Below, piece after piece: positions 15,502 to 24,457 of a DNA stretch of 64,000 bases. The translations under genes and the position numbers were made by a program. Position 1 is the first letter of the stretch. The number at the start of each line of letters is the position of its first letter. A model generated the notes under the pieces. It was not told where the DNA came from. It searched no databases and saw only the letters and a list, made by a program, of their open reading frames with translations. The stretch is taken from the NCBI GenBank assembly GCA_947477745.1, contig CANJUF010000002.1, positions 113,306 through 177,305 on the forward strand. Direction: 5' to 3'. This DNA comes from Sphingomonadaceae bacterium. GTDB taxonomy: Bacteria; Pseudomonadota; Alphaproteobacteria; Sphingomonadales; Sphingomonadaceae.

Positions 15502-16143
15502 ATGGACATGACCGCACTGCTCGAGCCCGGGGCAATCACCGCCTTCTTTGAAATCCTGATGATCGACCTCGTGCTTGCGGGTGACAACGCGATCGTCGTC
15601 GGTGCGCTCGCTGCCGGGTTGCCGCCCGATCAGCGCAAAAAGGTGATCCTGATCGGCGTACTCGCAGCCTTGGTGCTGCGGGTCATCTTTGCCCTTCTTG
15701 TCAGCCAGTTGCTGGGCATCATCGGCCTTGTGCTTGCGGGCGGTCTCTTGTTGCTGTGGGTCGCCTGGAAAATGTTCCGCGAACTTCGCCACGCGCGTGA
15801 GAGCGCGGGATCACCCGAGATCGCGGGCGATGAGCATTCCGGTCTTACTCCGGCCAAGAGCTTTGCCTCGGCTGCCTGGGGCGTAGCGATGGCCGACGTA
15901 TCAATGAGCCTTGATAACGTGCTTGCCGTGGCCGGCGCCGCGCGAGAACACCCCACCATCCTTGTCATCGGCCTCATTCTGTCAGTGTTGCTGATGGGGG
16001 TCGCTTCGAACGTGATTGCCAATTACATCGAGCGTTACCGGTGGATTGCCTGGTTTGGCTTGGCTGTGATCGTCTACGTCGCCTTGAAGATGATCTGGGA
16101 GGGTTTCCACGAGGTTGCCCCGCTCGCGCTGGCGATTACCTAA
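15502..16143 (+). CDS. TerC-family integral membrane protein (YjbE type), copy 2
   Basis: 213 residues, paralogue of the preceding gene with the same helix plan and motifs: MIDLVLAGDNAIVVGALAAG and VAMADVSMSLDNVLAVAGAA. The middle cytoplasmic loop differs (RHARESAGSPEIAGDEHSG). The tandem pair probably arose by duplication and may form a heteromeric metal exporter; this is inference. Its TAA overlaps the stop of the convergent quinone reductase gene. No riboswitch-like leader is visible upstream of either copy. Confidence 0.87.
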   Translation: MDMTALLEPGAITAFFEILMIDLVLAGDNAIVVGALAAGLPPDQRKKVILIGVLAALVLRVIFALLVSQLLGIIGLVLAGGLLLLWVAWKMFRELRHARESAGSPEIAGDEHSGLTPAKSFASAAWGVAMADVSMSLDNVLAVAGAAREHPTILVIGLILSVLLMGVASNVIANYIERYRWIAWFGLAVIVYVALKMIWEGFHEVAPLALAIT

Positions 16144-17120
16144 GGGATCAATACCGTCGCGCCGACGGTTTGCCGGGCCTCCAGCGCGCGGTGCGCCTCG
16201 GCGGCGTCGGCAAGAGCGAAGTGCTGCCGGATATTGGCATGGATCACCCCGCGCCGCAGCCGGTCAAAGGTGCGCTCGGCAGTTGATTTGAGCATTTCAG
16301 GCGTGGCGATGAAATCGGCGAGGGTTGGGCGCGTGACCCGCAGTGATCCTGCCGCCATCAGATCGAGCAGCGAGACCGGCGGCACCGCGCCTGAGGCATT
16401 GCCGAAGCTCACCATCATGCCTCGCCGCGCTAAACATGCGAGCGAGGCGCTCCAGCTGTCCTTGCCGACGCCGTCATAGACTGCGGCGACGCCTTCACCG
16501 CCTGTCAACTCTCGGACATGGGTGGCAAGATCTTCGAATGAGCAGGTCAGCACCGCGTCGGCCTCAATCAGATGCGCTTTTTCGGGCGAGCCAACATGAG
16601 CGATCACGCGCACGCCGTTGCCGCGAAGCCATGAGGTCAGTAGCGATCCGGTGCCGCCGGCAGCGGCATGGACCAGCGCCCATTGTCCGGCCTGCAGCAC
16701 ATCGATGTCTTTGGCGAGGTAGCAGGCGGTAAAGCCCTTCACCAAGACCGCCGCGGCCGTCTGCGTGTCGATGTCGGAAGGCAGCTTGACCACTTGCGCG
16801 GCGCTGCACAGGCGGTGCGTGGCATAGCCGCCCGCGCCGGAGAAGGCGCCCACCCGGTCTCCCGGCGATACGGTTTCCACGCCGGCTCCAACCGCGATCA
16901 CCGTGCCCGCGCTTTCCGAACCCAGCGCGATCGGCAGCGGCGCCTTGTAGAGCCCCTTGCGAAAGTAGGTGTCGATGAAGTTGAGGCCGACAGCTTCAGT
17001 TTCGAACAGCACTTTGCCGGGGCCGGGAGCGGGCCAGGTATAGTCTTCGCGCTCAATCGCCTCCGGTCCGCCGAGTTCGCGCACCACCATGCGCCAGCCG
17101 TGCGTCTCGCCCGCGCTCAC
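16140..17120 (-). CDS. NADPH:quinone oxidoreductase-like zinc-free MDR protein
   Basis: 326 residues of the medium-chain dehydrogenase/reductase superfamily, quinone oxidoreductase (QOR/crystallin-zeta) branch. The N-terminal GroES-like part contains VGLNFIDTYFRKGLYKAPLP, which is characteristic of QOR, and the Rossmann part contains VHAAAGGTGSLLTSWLRGNG and DGVGKDSW. No structural-zinc cysteines are seen. Probable NADPH-dependent quinone reductase in the cytoplasm. Its start overlaps the stop of the upstream FMN protein gene (ATGA). Confidence 0.87.
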   Translation of the reverse strand: MSAGETHGWRMVVRELGGPEAIEREDYTWPAPGPGKVLFETEAVGLNFIDTYFRKGLYKAPLPIALGSESAGTVIAVGAGVETVSPGDRVGAFSGAGGYATHRLCSAAQVVKLPSDIDTQTAAAVLVKGFTACYLAKDIDVLQAGQWALVHAAAGGTGSLLTSWLRGNGVRVIAHVGSPEKAHLIEADAVLTCSFEDLATHVRELTGGEGVAAVYDGVGKDSWSASLACLARRGMMVSFGNASGAVPPVSLLDLMAAGSLRVTRPTLADFIATPEMLKSTAERTFDRLRRGVIHANIRQHFALADAAEAHRALEARQTVGATVLIP

Positions 17121-18709
17121 AGCCGGGTCGCCTTGCGGAAGGTGTCGCTGCGGGCCTGCATCCAGGCGCGTGCGTATTGCGTTGCATCTGGGTCGGCGAG
17201 GAGCTCGCCGGGCTTCAGGAAATCATAGAGTTCGTTCATCGGTCCTGCCCGGTTGGAATCGGTGCGCAACCAGAAATCGCGGTAAGAGATATCCCAAGGA
17301 CGCGTGAGGCCCATGGCGACCACGATCTCGCGCAGCGAATGCAAGGTATTGGCTTGAAAGCGAGCGACCCGCTCGGCCTTGTCATCTACCACCAATCCTT
17401 CCTGACGCCACTGCACCTGCGTGGCGACGCCGGTGGGACACTCGCCGGTGTGGCATTTCATGGACTGGACACAGCCCAGCGAGAACATGAAGGCGCGCGC
17501 GGCGTTGCACCAGTCCGCACCGAGCGCGAAGGCGCGCGCCATGCCCGCCCCCGAATGGATCTTGCCTGCGACCCCGATCTTCACCTTGTCGCGCAGGTTG
17601 GCGCCGACCAGGGCATTGCGCAGCAGGATCAAGCCCTCGCGCATCGGCATGCCGACATTGTCAGTCAGTTCCTGCGGCGCGGCGCCGGTGCCGCCTTCCG
17701 CGCCGTCCACGACGATGAAATCAGGGGTAATGCCCGTCTCGAGCATGGCCTTGACGAGCGCCATGATCTCGTGCGGCAGGCCGACACACAGCTTGAAGCC
17801 GACCGGCTTGCCGCCCGATTTCTCGCGCAGCGTGGCCAGCCACTCCATGAAGCCGATCGGCGTCGAAAAGGCCGAGTGCGCGGCAGGCGAGTTGCAATCC
17901 TGCCACGGCTCAATTCCCCGCGCCTCCGCCACTTCGGGCGTGACCTTTGGGCCGGGCAGCATGCCGCCATGGCCCGGCTTGGCACCCTGGCTGAGCTTCA
18001 CCTCGATCATCTTGACCTGCTGGCTGGCAGCGCTTTCGGCAAAGCGTTCCACATCGAACGAGCCATCGGGCGCGCGGCAGCCGAAATAGCCCGATCCGAT
18101 CTCCCAGATCAGGTCGCCGCCATGCCTGCGGTGATAACGGCTGATGCCGCCTTCGCCGCTATCGTGCGCGAAATGGCCGAGCGCCGCGCCCTTGTTGAGC
18201 GCCTCGATGGCGCGGGCCGACAGCGATCCGAAGCTCATCGCCGATATGTTGAGCAGTGAGCTCTCGTATGGCTGCTTGCAGTCAGGCCCGCCGACTGGCA
18301 CCCGCCAGGTCTGCGGAGCCTCTTCAACGGGGACGATCGAGTGGCTTAGCCATTCGTACTCCTGCGAATAGACATCGAGCTCGGTGCCCATTGGGTGCGC
18401 GTCGTTATCGCCCTTGGCGCGGGCATAGACCAGGCTGCGCTCGTCGATGGAGAAAGGCCGGCCTTCGGTATCGCTCTCGACGATGTAGGCGCGCAGAAAC
18501 GGTCGAAGATCCTCGAACAGCCAGCGTATCCGCGCGATCAGCGGGTAATTGCGGCGCAGCGCATGGCGCTTCTGCACCAGGTCGTAAACCGCGACGGCCG
18601 CGAGCGGCAGGATCAGGATCAGACCCCAGATCAGCGGCCGGTAAAGCGCGCAGGCGAGGGCCGCCGCGACCAGCAGGCTGGGCAGCAGATAGCGCGGAAT
18701 GTTCAGCAC
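17117..18709 (-). CDS. FMN-binding glutamate-synthase-like protein, membrane-anchored
   Basis: 530 residues. The first about 50 residues form two hydrophobic helices (LLPSLLVAAALACALYRP, then LIWGLILILPLAAVAVYDL), and the rest (about 90-520) is a Glu_synthase (GltB alpha-like) FMN/Fe-S domain: SFGSLSARAIEALNKGAALG, GGISRYHRRHGGDLIWEIGS, VDGAEGGTGAAPQELTDNVG and the CHTGECPTGVATQ cluster region. The amidotransferase domain of true glutamate synthase is missing, so the reaction is not certain; these proteins may use ammonia or another donor, or act as FMN oxidoreductases. Coupled to the QOR gene downstream. Confidence 0.87.
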   Translation of the reverse strand: MLNIPRYLLPSLLVAAALACALYRPLIWGLILILPLAAVAVYDLVQKRHALRRNYPLIARIRWLFEDLRPFLRAYIVESDTEGRPFSIDERSLVYARAKGDNDAHPMGTELDVYSQEYEWLSHSIVPVEEAPQTWRVPVGGPDCKQPYESSLLNISAMSFGSLSARAIEALNKGAALGHFAHDSGEGGISRYHRRHGGDLIWEIGSGYFGCRAPDGSFDVERFAESAASQQVKMIEVKLSQGAKPGHGGMLPGPKVTPEVAEARGIEPWQDCNSPAAHSAFSTPIGFMEWLATLREKSGGKPVGFKLCVGLPHEIMALVKAMLETGITPDFIVVDGAEGGTGAAPQELTDNVGMPMREGLILLRNALVGANLRDKVKIGVAGKIHSGAGMARAFALGADWCNAARAFMFSLGCVQSMKCHTGECPTGVATQVQWRQEGLVVDDKAERVARFQANTLHSLREIVVAMGLTRPWDISYRDFWLRTDSNRAGPMNELYDFLKPGELLADPDATQYARAWMQARSDTFRKATRL

Positions 18710-18718
18710 GTGCCGCGC

Positions 18719-19417
18719 TCAGCTTAGATGCGCTGCGAAGAAATCGCGCGTGCGCTGATCGGCAAGCTGTGCACCCTCCTCGTCGCGGCGCGATCCGCTG
18801 TCGGCCGCAAAGCCATGATCAAGCCCTTCGTAGTCGTGAAGCGTCACCTTGGGATGATCTCCGAGGCCGTCGTGCATCGCCTGTTGCGCTTCAGGCCCCA
18901 CGAAATGGTCTGCGGTGGGGATGTGCAGCATCAGCGGCCGCGCGATGGCGTGCTTTTCGCCCAGCATCTGGTCGATCATGACGCCGTAATAGCCCACTGA
19001 TGCATCGATATCAGTACGCGTAGCGGCTTCGTAGGCAACCTTGCCGCCCATGCAGAAGCCGACGAAACCGACTTTCTCGACATGCTGTTCGCGGCGGATC
19101 CAGTGGATCACTGCCTCGACATCCTGGATGCCGCCAAAGAAATCGTGTCCCTGCATATAGCCGAAGGCTTTTTGAAGTTCTTCGGGGACGTCGGGATCGA
19201 GCTCGATCCCCGGTTCCTGGCGCCAGAACACATCAGGCGCGACCGCGAGATAGCCGAGCGCCGCCCAGTCGTCCGCCTTCTTGCAGATGCCCGGGTTCAC
19301 CCCGAAGATCTCCTGATAGACGATGATCGCGGCCCGTGGTGTGCCTGCGGGGCGCGCAACATAGGCGGGGATTGCTCCCTCGCCGCCGAGAGTGGGAATG
19401 GAGGTGTTGGTGGGCAT
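18719..19417 (-). CDS. Dienelactone hydrolase family protein
   Basis: 232 residues, alpha/beta-hydrolase of the DLH family. The nucleophile Cys is in VGFCMGGKVA, with the acid in the LMLHIPTADHFV segment and the His in YEGLDHGFA. It hydrolyses lactones or related esters, in aromatic degradation or detoxification; the substrate is unknown. The ATG at 19417 is chosen because AGGAGAGAG lies just upstream, although an in-frame ATG five codons earlier exists. It is the first gene of a three-gene minus-strand run with the FMN protein and QOR. Confidence 0.87.
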   Translation of the reverse strand: MPTNTSIPTLGGEGAIPAYVARPAGTPRAAIIVYQEIFGVNPGICKKADDWAALGYLAVAPDVFWRQEPGIELDPDVPEELQKAFGYMQGHDFFGGIQDVEAVIHWIRREQHVEKVGFVGFCMGGKVAYEAATRTDIDASVGYYGVMIDQMLGEKHAIARPLMLHIPTADHFVGPEAQQAMHDGLGDHPKVTLHDYEGLDHGFAADSGSRRDEEGAQLADQRTRDFFAAHLS

Positions 19418-19585
19418 GGCTCTCTCCTGCATCGATCGTTTGTAACGGCTTAAATGTTACAGGCTCTTGCGGCAATCTCAGTAAGATCACCGACTGCCGT
19501 CCCTGCTTGTCGAACCAGCCACGTGGATGGACTTCGCGGCGTCCATGTGTCAGCCTTACGCTCTTGGTATAGTGTGGAGAATGGC

Positions 19586-19846
19586 GTGAACATCAATGTT
19601 TCGGTCGATTGCACGCCCGAGGAAGCGCGCCGGTTCCTGGGCCTGCCCGACGTCACCAGGGCGAACGAAGTCTACGTTGAGGCGCTGACCAAGGCGATGC
19701 AGGGCGTCGGCAGCTTCGAGCAGATGCAGGAGATGGCCAAGTCGGTCGCTCCGATGGGCCAGTTCGGGCTCAAGCTGTTCCAGCAGATGATGGAAAGCGG
19801 CGCGGCGATGAGCGGGATGACCGGCGGCGCTGCAAAAAAGGATTGA
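19586..19846 (+). CDS. DUF6489 family protein
   Basis: 86 residues, GTG start with GGAGA seven bases upstream (the nearby ATG at 19581 is out of frame and immediately stopped). VNINVSVDCTPEEARRFLGL and the DVTRANEVYVEALTKAMQG segment match the small alphaproteobacterial DUF6489 proteins, which resemble phasin-like or polyhydroxyalkanoate-associated helical proteins; function unknown. The C-terminus is Met/Gly-rich (QQMMESGAAMSGMTGGAA). It lies 30 bp upstream of mnmE on the same strand and may share its promoter. Confidence 0.78.
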   Translation: MNINVSVDCTPEEARRFLGLPDVTRANEVYVEALTKAMQGVGSFEQMQEMAKSVAPMGQFGLKLFQQMMESGAAMSGMTGGAAKKD

Positions 19847-19876
19847 TCACGGCCCGGATTGCCGCATCGCTGCACC

Positions 19877-21154
19877 ATGGACGACACGATCTTTGCCCTG
19901 TCCAGTGGCACGCCGCCGGCTGCGATCGCGGTGGTGCGGATAAGCGGCACAGCGGCCGGCGAGGCGCTGGAGGCGTTGGCGGGTTCGCGACCCGAGCCGA
20001 GGCACGCGGTTCTGCGAACACTGCGCGGCACCGAGGGCGAGGTGCTCGATCGTGCGCTGGTACTGTGGTTTCCCGGCCCGGCAAGCACCACCGGAGAGGA
20101 TCTGGCCGAGCTTCACCTGCATGGCGGCAGGGCCGTCGTGGCGGCGGTCGAGCGCGCTCTGGCGGCAATGGACAAGTTGCGCCGCGCAACTCCGGGCGAG
20201 TTTACCCGCCGAGCCTTCGCTAACGGGCGCATCGATCTGGCCGAGGCCGAGGGCCTGGCTGATTTGCTTCAGGCAGAGACGGAACTGCAGCGCCGCAATG
20301 CGATGGCGCTGGCGGGCGGGGCGCTATCGCGGCAGGTCGAGGATTGGCGCGAACGACTGCTGGTGCTGTCGGCGCAGGTCGAATCGGCGCTTGATTTTGC
20401 TGACGAGGACGATGTCGGGACGATTCCGCCGGCCTTCACGGAGGGTGTCTCGGCTCTTGGCGGGGAGATCCGCGCCTGGCTCGATCGACCGCGCAGCGAA
20501 ATGCTGCGCGAGGGTTACCGCGTCGTTCTGGCAGGCCCGCCCAATGCCGGGAAAAGCCGCCTTTTCAATGCCCTGCTGGAGAGTGATGCGGCGATAGTTT
20601 CTGAAATCGCTGGAACCACACGCGATGTGTTGAGCCGCAGTGTGGCCATCGGCGGTGTCCCGTTCCAGCTCTTTGACACGGCCGGCATTCGCGAGAAAAC
20701 CAGCGATCCGATAGAGCGCGAAGGAATTGCGCGCGCGCGCGGTGCATTCGAAGGCGCGGATCTCGTGCTGTGGCTGGGCAAGGAGGGCGCGGGCCCAGCG
20801 GGAGCTTGGGAAATCGAAACGCGCAGCGATCTCGATGGACGCGAGCGAAAATCCGGTTCGCGTCATTTAGTCTCGGCGATGACTGGAGAAGGTATGCCCG
20901 CTCTGCTCGGTGATCTGGCTGAAACGGCTAGGCGGTCCTTGCCTATGCCTGGTGAGGTAGCGCTCAATGCACGGCAGGGCCGATTGCTCGACTTGGCGTC
21001 CGTCGCCTTGGCAGATGCCGCCGGTGAGACCGATCCGCTTCTTGTGGCTGAAAACCTGCGCGCGGCACGGGTCGCTTTTGATTCACTGCTCGGTCGCACC
21101 ACGACGGAAGACATGCTCGACGCGTTGTTCGGGCGTTTTTGTATCGGCAAGTGA
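19877..21154 (+). CDS. mnmE: tRNA uridine-5-carboxymethylaminomethyl modification GTPase
   Basis: 425 residues. MnmE works with MnmG to make the (carboxymethyl)aminomethyl group at C5 of wobble uridine 34. The N-terminal formyl-THF-binding domain (1-115) begins DDTIFALSSGTPPAAIAVVR; the inserted G domain has the P-loop GPPNAGKS (220-227), the IAGTTRDV switch and the DTAG motif; the C-terminus ends in the family's FCIGK with the conserved Cys. Gene order mnmE-mnmG-rsmG-parA-parB is the classic alphaproteobacterial one. A parS site directly abuts its stop codon. Confidence 0.96.
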   Translation: MDDTIFALSSGTPPAAIAVVRISGTAAGEALEALAGSRPEPRHAVLRTLRGTEGEVLDRALVLWFPGPASTTGEDLAELHLHGGRAVVAAVERALAAMDKLRRATPGEFTRRAFANGRIDLAEAEGLADLLQAETELQRRNAMALAGGALSRQVEDWRERLLVLSAQVESALDFADEDDVGTIPPAFTEGVSALGGEIRAWLDRPRSEMLREGYRVVLAGPPNAGKSRLFNALLESDAAIVSEIAGTTRDVLSRSVAIGGVPFQLFDTAGIREKTSDPIEREGIARARGAFEGADLVLWLGKEGAGPAGAWEIETRSDLDGRERKSGSRHLVSAMTGEGMPALLGDLAETARRSLPMPGEVALNARQGRLLDLASVALADAAGETDPLLVAENLRAARVAFDSLLGRTTTEDMLDALFGRFCIGK

Positions 21155-21170
21155 TGTTCCACGTGGAACA
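21155..21170. promoter_or_regulatory. parS: parS site 1 (centromere for ParB)
   Basis: TGTTCCACGTGGAACA, a perfect 16-bp palindrome that matches the parS consensus TGTTYCACGTGRAACA. It begins at the base after the mnmE TGA and lies 28 bp before mnmG. About 9.7 kb from the candidate origin. Confidence 0.93.
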
Positions 21171-21198
21171 GCAAGGCGATCCGTATTAAAGGCGCGTC

Positions 21199-23046
21199 AT
21201 GCATATCTTTGACATTCTGGTCATCGGCGGCGGGCACGCTGGCTGCGAAGCGGCGGCAGTCGCGGCACGGATGGGCGCGCGCGTCGGGCTGGTAAGCTTT
21301 GATCTCGACATGGTCGGCGCGATGAGTTGCAACCCAGCGATTGGCGGGCTTGGTAAGGGCCATCTGGTGCGCGAGGTCGATGCTTTCGATGGCCTCATTG
21401 CGCGCGCCGCCGATGCGGCGGCAATCCATTACCGCATGCTCAACCGCTCAAAGGGGAGCGCAGTCTGGGGGCCACGAGTCCAAGCCGACCGCTTACTGTT
21501 CAAGGCAGCAATCCAGCAATTGCTACGCGAGCAGGGCGATTTGACCCTGATCGCTGGCGAAGCGAGCGCGCTGCGCATGAACGGCGGCAAGGTTACCGGC
21601 ATCGAACTTGCAGACGGCACGCAGTTCGAGGCACAGGCCGTGATCTTGTGTACTGGAACCTTTCTCGGCGGTACGCTGTTTCGCGGCGAGGAGCGGGTCG
21701 AGGGCGGGCGCATCGGCGAAGCATCAGCGCAGCGGCTTGCCGCGCAGATGCGGAGCGCGGACTTGCCGATGGCACGGCTCAAGACCGGTACACCGCCCCG
21801 GCTTGACGGACGCACGATCGATTGGGCAAGGCTTGAAGAACAGCCCTCGGACAGCGAGCACTGGACGATGTCCGCGCTTACGAAGCGCCGTGCCAACCCG
21901 CAGTTGTTCTGCGCGATCACCCGGACCAACGCGCGCAGCCACGAGATCATAAGAGACAACTTGCATCGCTCGCCGCTGTTCACCGGCGCGATTGGAGCAA
22001 CCGGACCGCGCTATTGTCCGTCGATCGAAGACAAGATCCACCGCTTCGCAGATCGCGACGGGCATCAGGTGTTTCTAGAACCTGAGGGTCTTTCGACTCA
22101 TTTCGTCTACCCCAACGGGATCAGCACCTCGCTGCCTGCCGAGGTTCAGCTTGCCATGCTGCGAACCATGGAGGGGCTGAAGCACGTGGACATGGAGGTG
22201 CCTGGCTATGCGGTCGAATATGATCATATCGATCCGCGTGCGCTCCGGCCAAGCCTGGAGTTGCGCGGCATGCCGGGACTATACTGTGCAGGGCAGATAA
22301 ATGGCACCACCGGCTATGAGGAGGCGGCCGCGCAGGGATTGGTCGCCGGCATGCACGCAGCGGCGGCTGTTCTAGGGCGCGAGCCTGCACCGCTCGATCG
22401 CGCCAATTCGTACCTCGCGGTGATGGTCGATGATCTGACGCTGCACGGCGTAAGCGAGCCATACCGGATGCTTACTGCCCGCGCCGAATACCGCCTGCGG
22501 CTGCGCGCGAACAATGCGGGGACGCGGCTATCGGCGCTGGCTGACGACGCGGGATGCCTGAGCGCAGAACGGCGCGAATGGGTTGCGCGGCGCGAGTCAC
22601 AACGCGGCGGGCTTGGCCGCGCTTTCGATCAAGAGGTCTCCGCGAGGGAGATGCATCAGGCCGGGATCGCGGTTCGGCCCGATCTAGGCAAGTTGGCGCT
22701 GCGCGACTGGATGCGCTTCGACGGCGTTAGTGTTGAGACGATCCGGCAATGGATGGATCATGACTCTGATCTCGACGACGATCTCCTCGCTGAAATGGCA
22801 GAGGACGCGGCCTATGCGCCTTACCTCGCGCGGCAGGAAGCCGAACTACGCGATATGCGCGCAAGCGAAGGCCTGATCCTCGGCGACGATTTTCCCTATC
22901 AGCAGATCGCCGGGCTTTCGCGCGAGATGGTCGAGCGACTGACTGCAGCACGCCCGGCAAATCTCGCTGCCGCTGGGCGAGTGCCAGGGGTGACGCCGGC
23001 CGCGCTCGCCACCTTGTTGGTGCACGCCCGGCGCATTGCGGCGTGA
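21199..23046 (+). CDS. mnmG: tRNA uridine-5-carboxymethylaminomethyl modification enzyme MnmG
   Basis: 615 residues, FAD-dependent partner of MnmE. The dinucleotide motif [12 protein letters not shown] is at residues 7-18; [19 protein letters not shown], the [15 protein letters not shown] region and the [17 protein letters not shown] block are all characteristic. The C-terminal helical domain is complete. The ATG is preceded by AAAGG. The gene ends in a GTGA overlap with rsmG. No lesion seen. Confidence 0.96.
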   Translation: MHIFDILVIGGGHAGCEAAAVAARMGARVGLVSFDLDMVGAMSCNPAIGGLGKGHLVREVDAFDGLIARAADAAAIHYRMLNRSKGSAVWGPRVQADRLLFKAAIQQLLREQGDLTLIAGEASALRMNGGKVTGIELADGTQFEAQAVILCTGTFLGGTLFRGEERVEGGRIGEASAQRLAAQMRSADLPMARLKTGTPPRLDGRTIDWARLEEQPSDSEHWTMSALTKRRANPQLFCAITRTNARSHEIIRDNLHRSPLFTGAIGATGPRYCPSIEDKIHRFADRDGHQVFLEPEGLSTHFVYPNGISTSLPAEVQLAMLRTMEGLKHVDMEVPGYAVEYDHIDPRALRPSLELRGMPGLYCAGQINGTTGYEEAAAQGLVAGMHAAAAVLGREPAPLDRANSYLAVMVDDLTLHGVSEPYRMLTARAEYRLRLRANNAGTRLSALADDAGCLSAERREWVARRESQRGGLGRAFDQEVSAREMHQAGIAVRPDLGKLALRDWMRFDGVSVETIRQWMDHDSDLDDDLLAEMAEDAAYAPYLARQEAELRDMRASEGLILGDDFPYQQIAGLSREMVERLTAARPANLAAAGRVPGVTPAALATLLVHARRIAA

Positions 23047-23684
23047 TACGAAACGAGGAAGAGGCGCGCGCTTGGATCTCGCGCCTCGCACAATGTGACG
23101 CATTGGCCCTTGACCGGTTGGAGGCTCTGGTAGGCCTGCTTCGTGAAGAGAACCAGCGCCAGAACCTCGTTTCGCGCGCGTCACTCGATTCGGTTTGGCA
23201 GCGGCATGTGGCCGACAGTGCCCAACTCCTCAATCATGTTCCACGTGAAACATCCGGGCCGTGGTTCGATCTCGGCACGGGCGCGGGCTTTCCCGGATTG
23301 GTGATCGCAATTCTCTGTCCTGCAATGACCGTCCGCTTGGCCGAATCGCGGCCGAGACGCACTGACTGGCTTGAGCGCGCACGATCGGTGCTGGACCTCG
23401 ACCATGCGGAGGTGGCGGCGCAGCGGGTCGAAGACATGCCCGCGAGCAAAGTCGCCGTAATTTCCGCACGCGCTTTCGCACCGCTCGACAAGTTGCTGGA
23501 CTTATCCGCGCGCTTCTCCACAACTGACACGCAATGGCTGTTGCCCAAGGGGGCGTCGGCGCAGCATGAACTCGATGCACTTGGCGGCTGGAATCACGCA
23601 TTTGCAGTGGAACCATCGCTAACCGACCCTAAAGCGGGGATTATTGTCGGCACTTTGGCCGGCAGGAAGGCTCGGACCACGTGA
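23043..23684 (+). CDS. rsmG: 16S rRNA (guanine527-N7)-methyltransferase
   Basis: 213 residues. Methylates N7 of G527 in 16S rRNA using S-adenosylmethionine. The cofactor motif is [17 protein letters not shown] (about 77-93), with the preceding [20 protein letters not shown] segment that is the RsmG signature. Start is the GTG that overlaps the mnmG TGA, and the gene itself ends in a GTGA overlap with parA. A parS site lies inside the coding region (23237-23252), encoding HVPRETS. Confidence 0.93.
   Translation: MIRNEEEARAWISRLAQCDALALDRLEALVGLLREENQRQNLVSRASLDSVWQRHVADSAQLLNHVPRETSGPWFDLGTGAGFPGLVIAILCPAMTVRLAESRPRRTDWLERARSVLDLDHAEVAAQRVEDMPASKVAVISARAFAPLDKLLDLSARFSTTDTQWLLPKGASAQHELDALGGWNHAFAVEPSLTDPKAGIIVGTLAGRKARTT
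23237..23252. promoter_or_regulatory. parS: parS site 2, within rsmG
   Basis: TGTTCCACGTGAAACA, a 16-bp palindrome with one asymmetric pair, fully within the parS consensus TGTTYCACGTGRAACA. It sits 2.07 kb from parS site 1 and 430 bp upstream of parA. Confidence 0.92.
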
Positions 23685-24457
23685 TTCGCATTGCCGTAGC
23701 CAACCAGAAGGGCGGGGTTGGCAAGACAACCACGGCCATCAATATGGCCACCGCGTTGGCTGCAACCGGGTGGCGCACGCTCCTGGTCGACCTCGATCCG
23801 CAGGGCAATGCCTCGACCGGGGTCGGGATTGCCACGTCAAGCCGCGCCTATTCGAGCTACGACATGCTTATCGATGGCGCGCCGGTTTCGCTCTGCGTCC
23901 AGCCGACCGCGATTCCCGGGCTCGATATTGTCCCCGCCACGGTCGATCTTTCGGGCGCGGAGGTCGAGCTGGTGGGCATGGATCAGCGCGCATATCGCTT
24001 GTCCTCGGTGCTGACGCCCGATTTGCCTTACGACGTTTGCCTGATCGATTGTCCGCCGTCGCTGGGCTTGCTGACACTCAATGCCCTCGCCGCCGCCGAT
24101 TCGCTGCTGGTGCCCTTGCAGTGCGAGTTCTTTGCGCTTGAAGGGCTGAGCCAGCTGCTTTTGACGGTCGAACGCGTGCAACAGGGCTTCAATTCGCGAC
24201 TCGAGATTGTCGGCGTCGTCCTGACCATGTTCGACCGCCGCAACCGCCTTACCGATCAGGTGGCGGAGGACGTTCGCTCGTGCCTGGGCAGCCTAGTGTT
24301 CGAATCGGTCATCCCCCGCAATGTCCGCTTGTCCGAAGCGCCAAGCCACGGGCTGCCGGCGCTGATCTACGATCATAATTGCGCGGGCAGCCGAGCCTAC
24401 ATCGCGCTCGCGCGCGAGCTGATCGGCCGCTTGCCAGAAAGGTGCAAGGCAGCATGA
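23681..24457 (+). CDS. parA: Chromosome-partitioning ATPase ParA
   Basis: 258 residues, deviant-Walker ATPase that binds DNA non-specifically and pulls ParB-parS complexes apart. The deviant Walker A KGGVGKTT is at residues 10-17; LVDLDPQGNASTG and the CLIDCPPSLGLLTLNALAAA Walker B region follow. It starts with GTG in a GTGA overlap and ends in an ATGA overlap with parB, so the four genes mnmG-rsmG-parA-parB are translationally linked. Confidence 0.96.
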   Translation: MIRIAVANQKGGVGKTTTAINMATALAATGWRTLLVDLDPQGNASTGVGIATSSRAYSSYDMLIDGAPVSLCVQPTAIPGLDIVPATVDLSGAEVELVGMDQRAYRLSSVLTPDLPYDVCLIDCPPSLGLLTLNALAAADSLLVPLQCEFFALEGLSQLLLTVERVQQGFNSRLEIVGVVLTMFDRRNRLTDQVAEDVRSCLGSLVFESVIPRNVRLSEAPSHGLPALIYDHNCAGSRAYIALARELIGRLPERCKAA

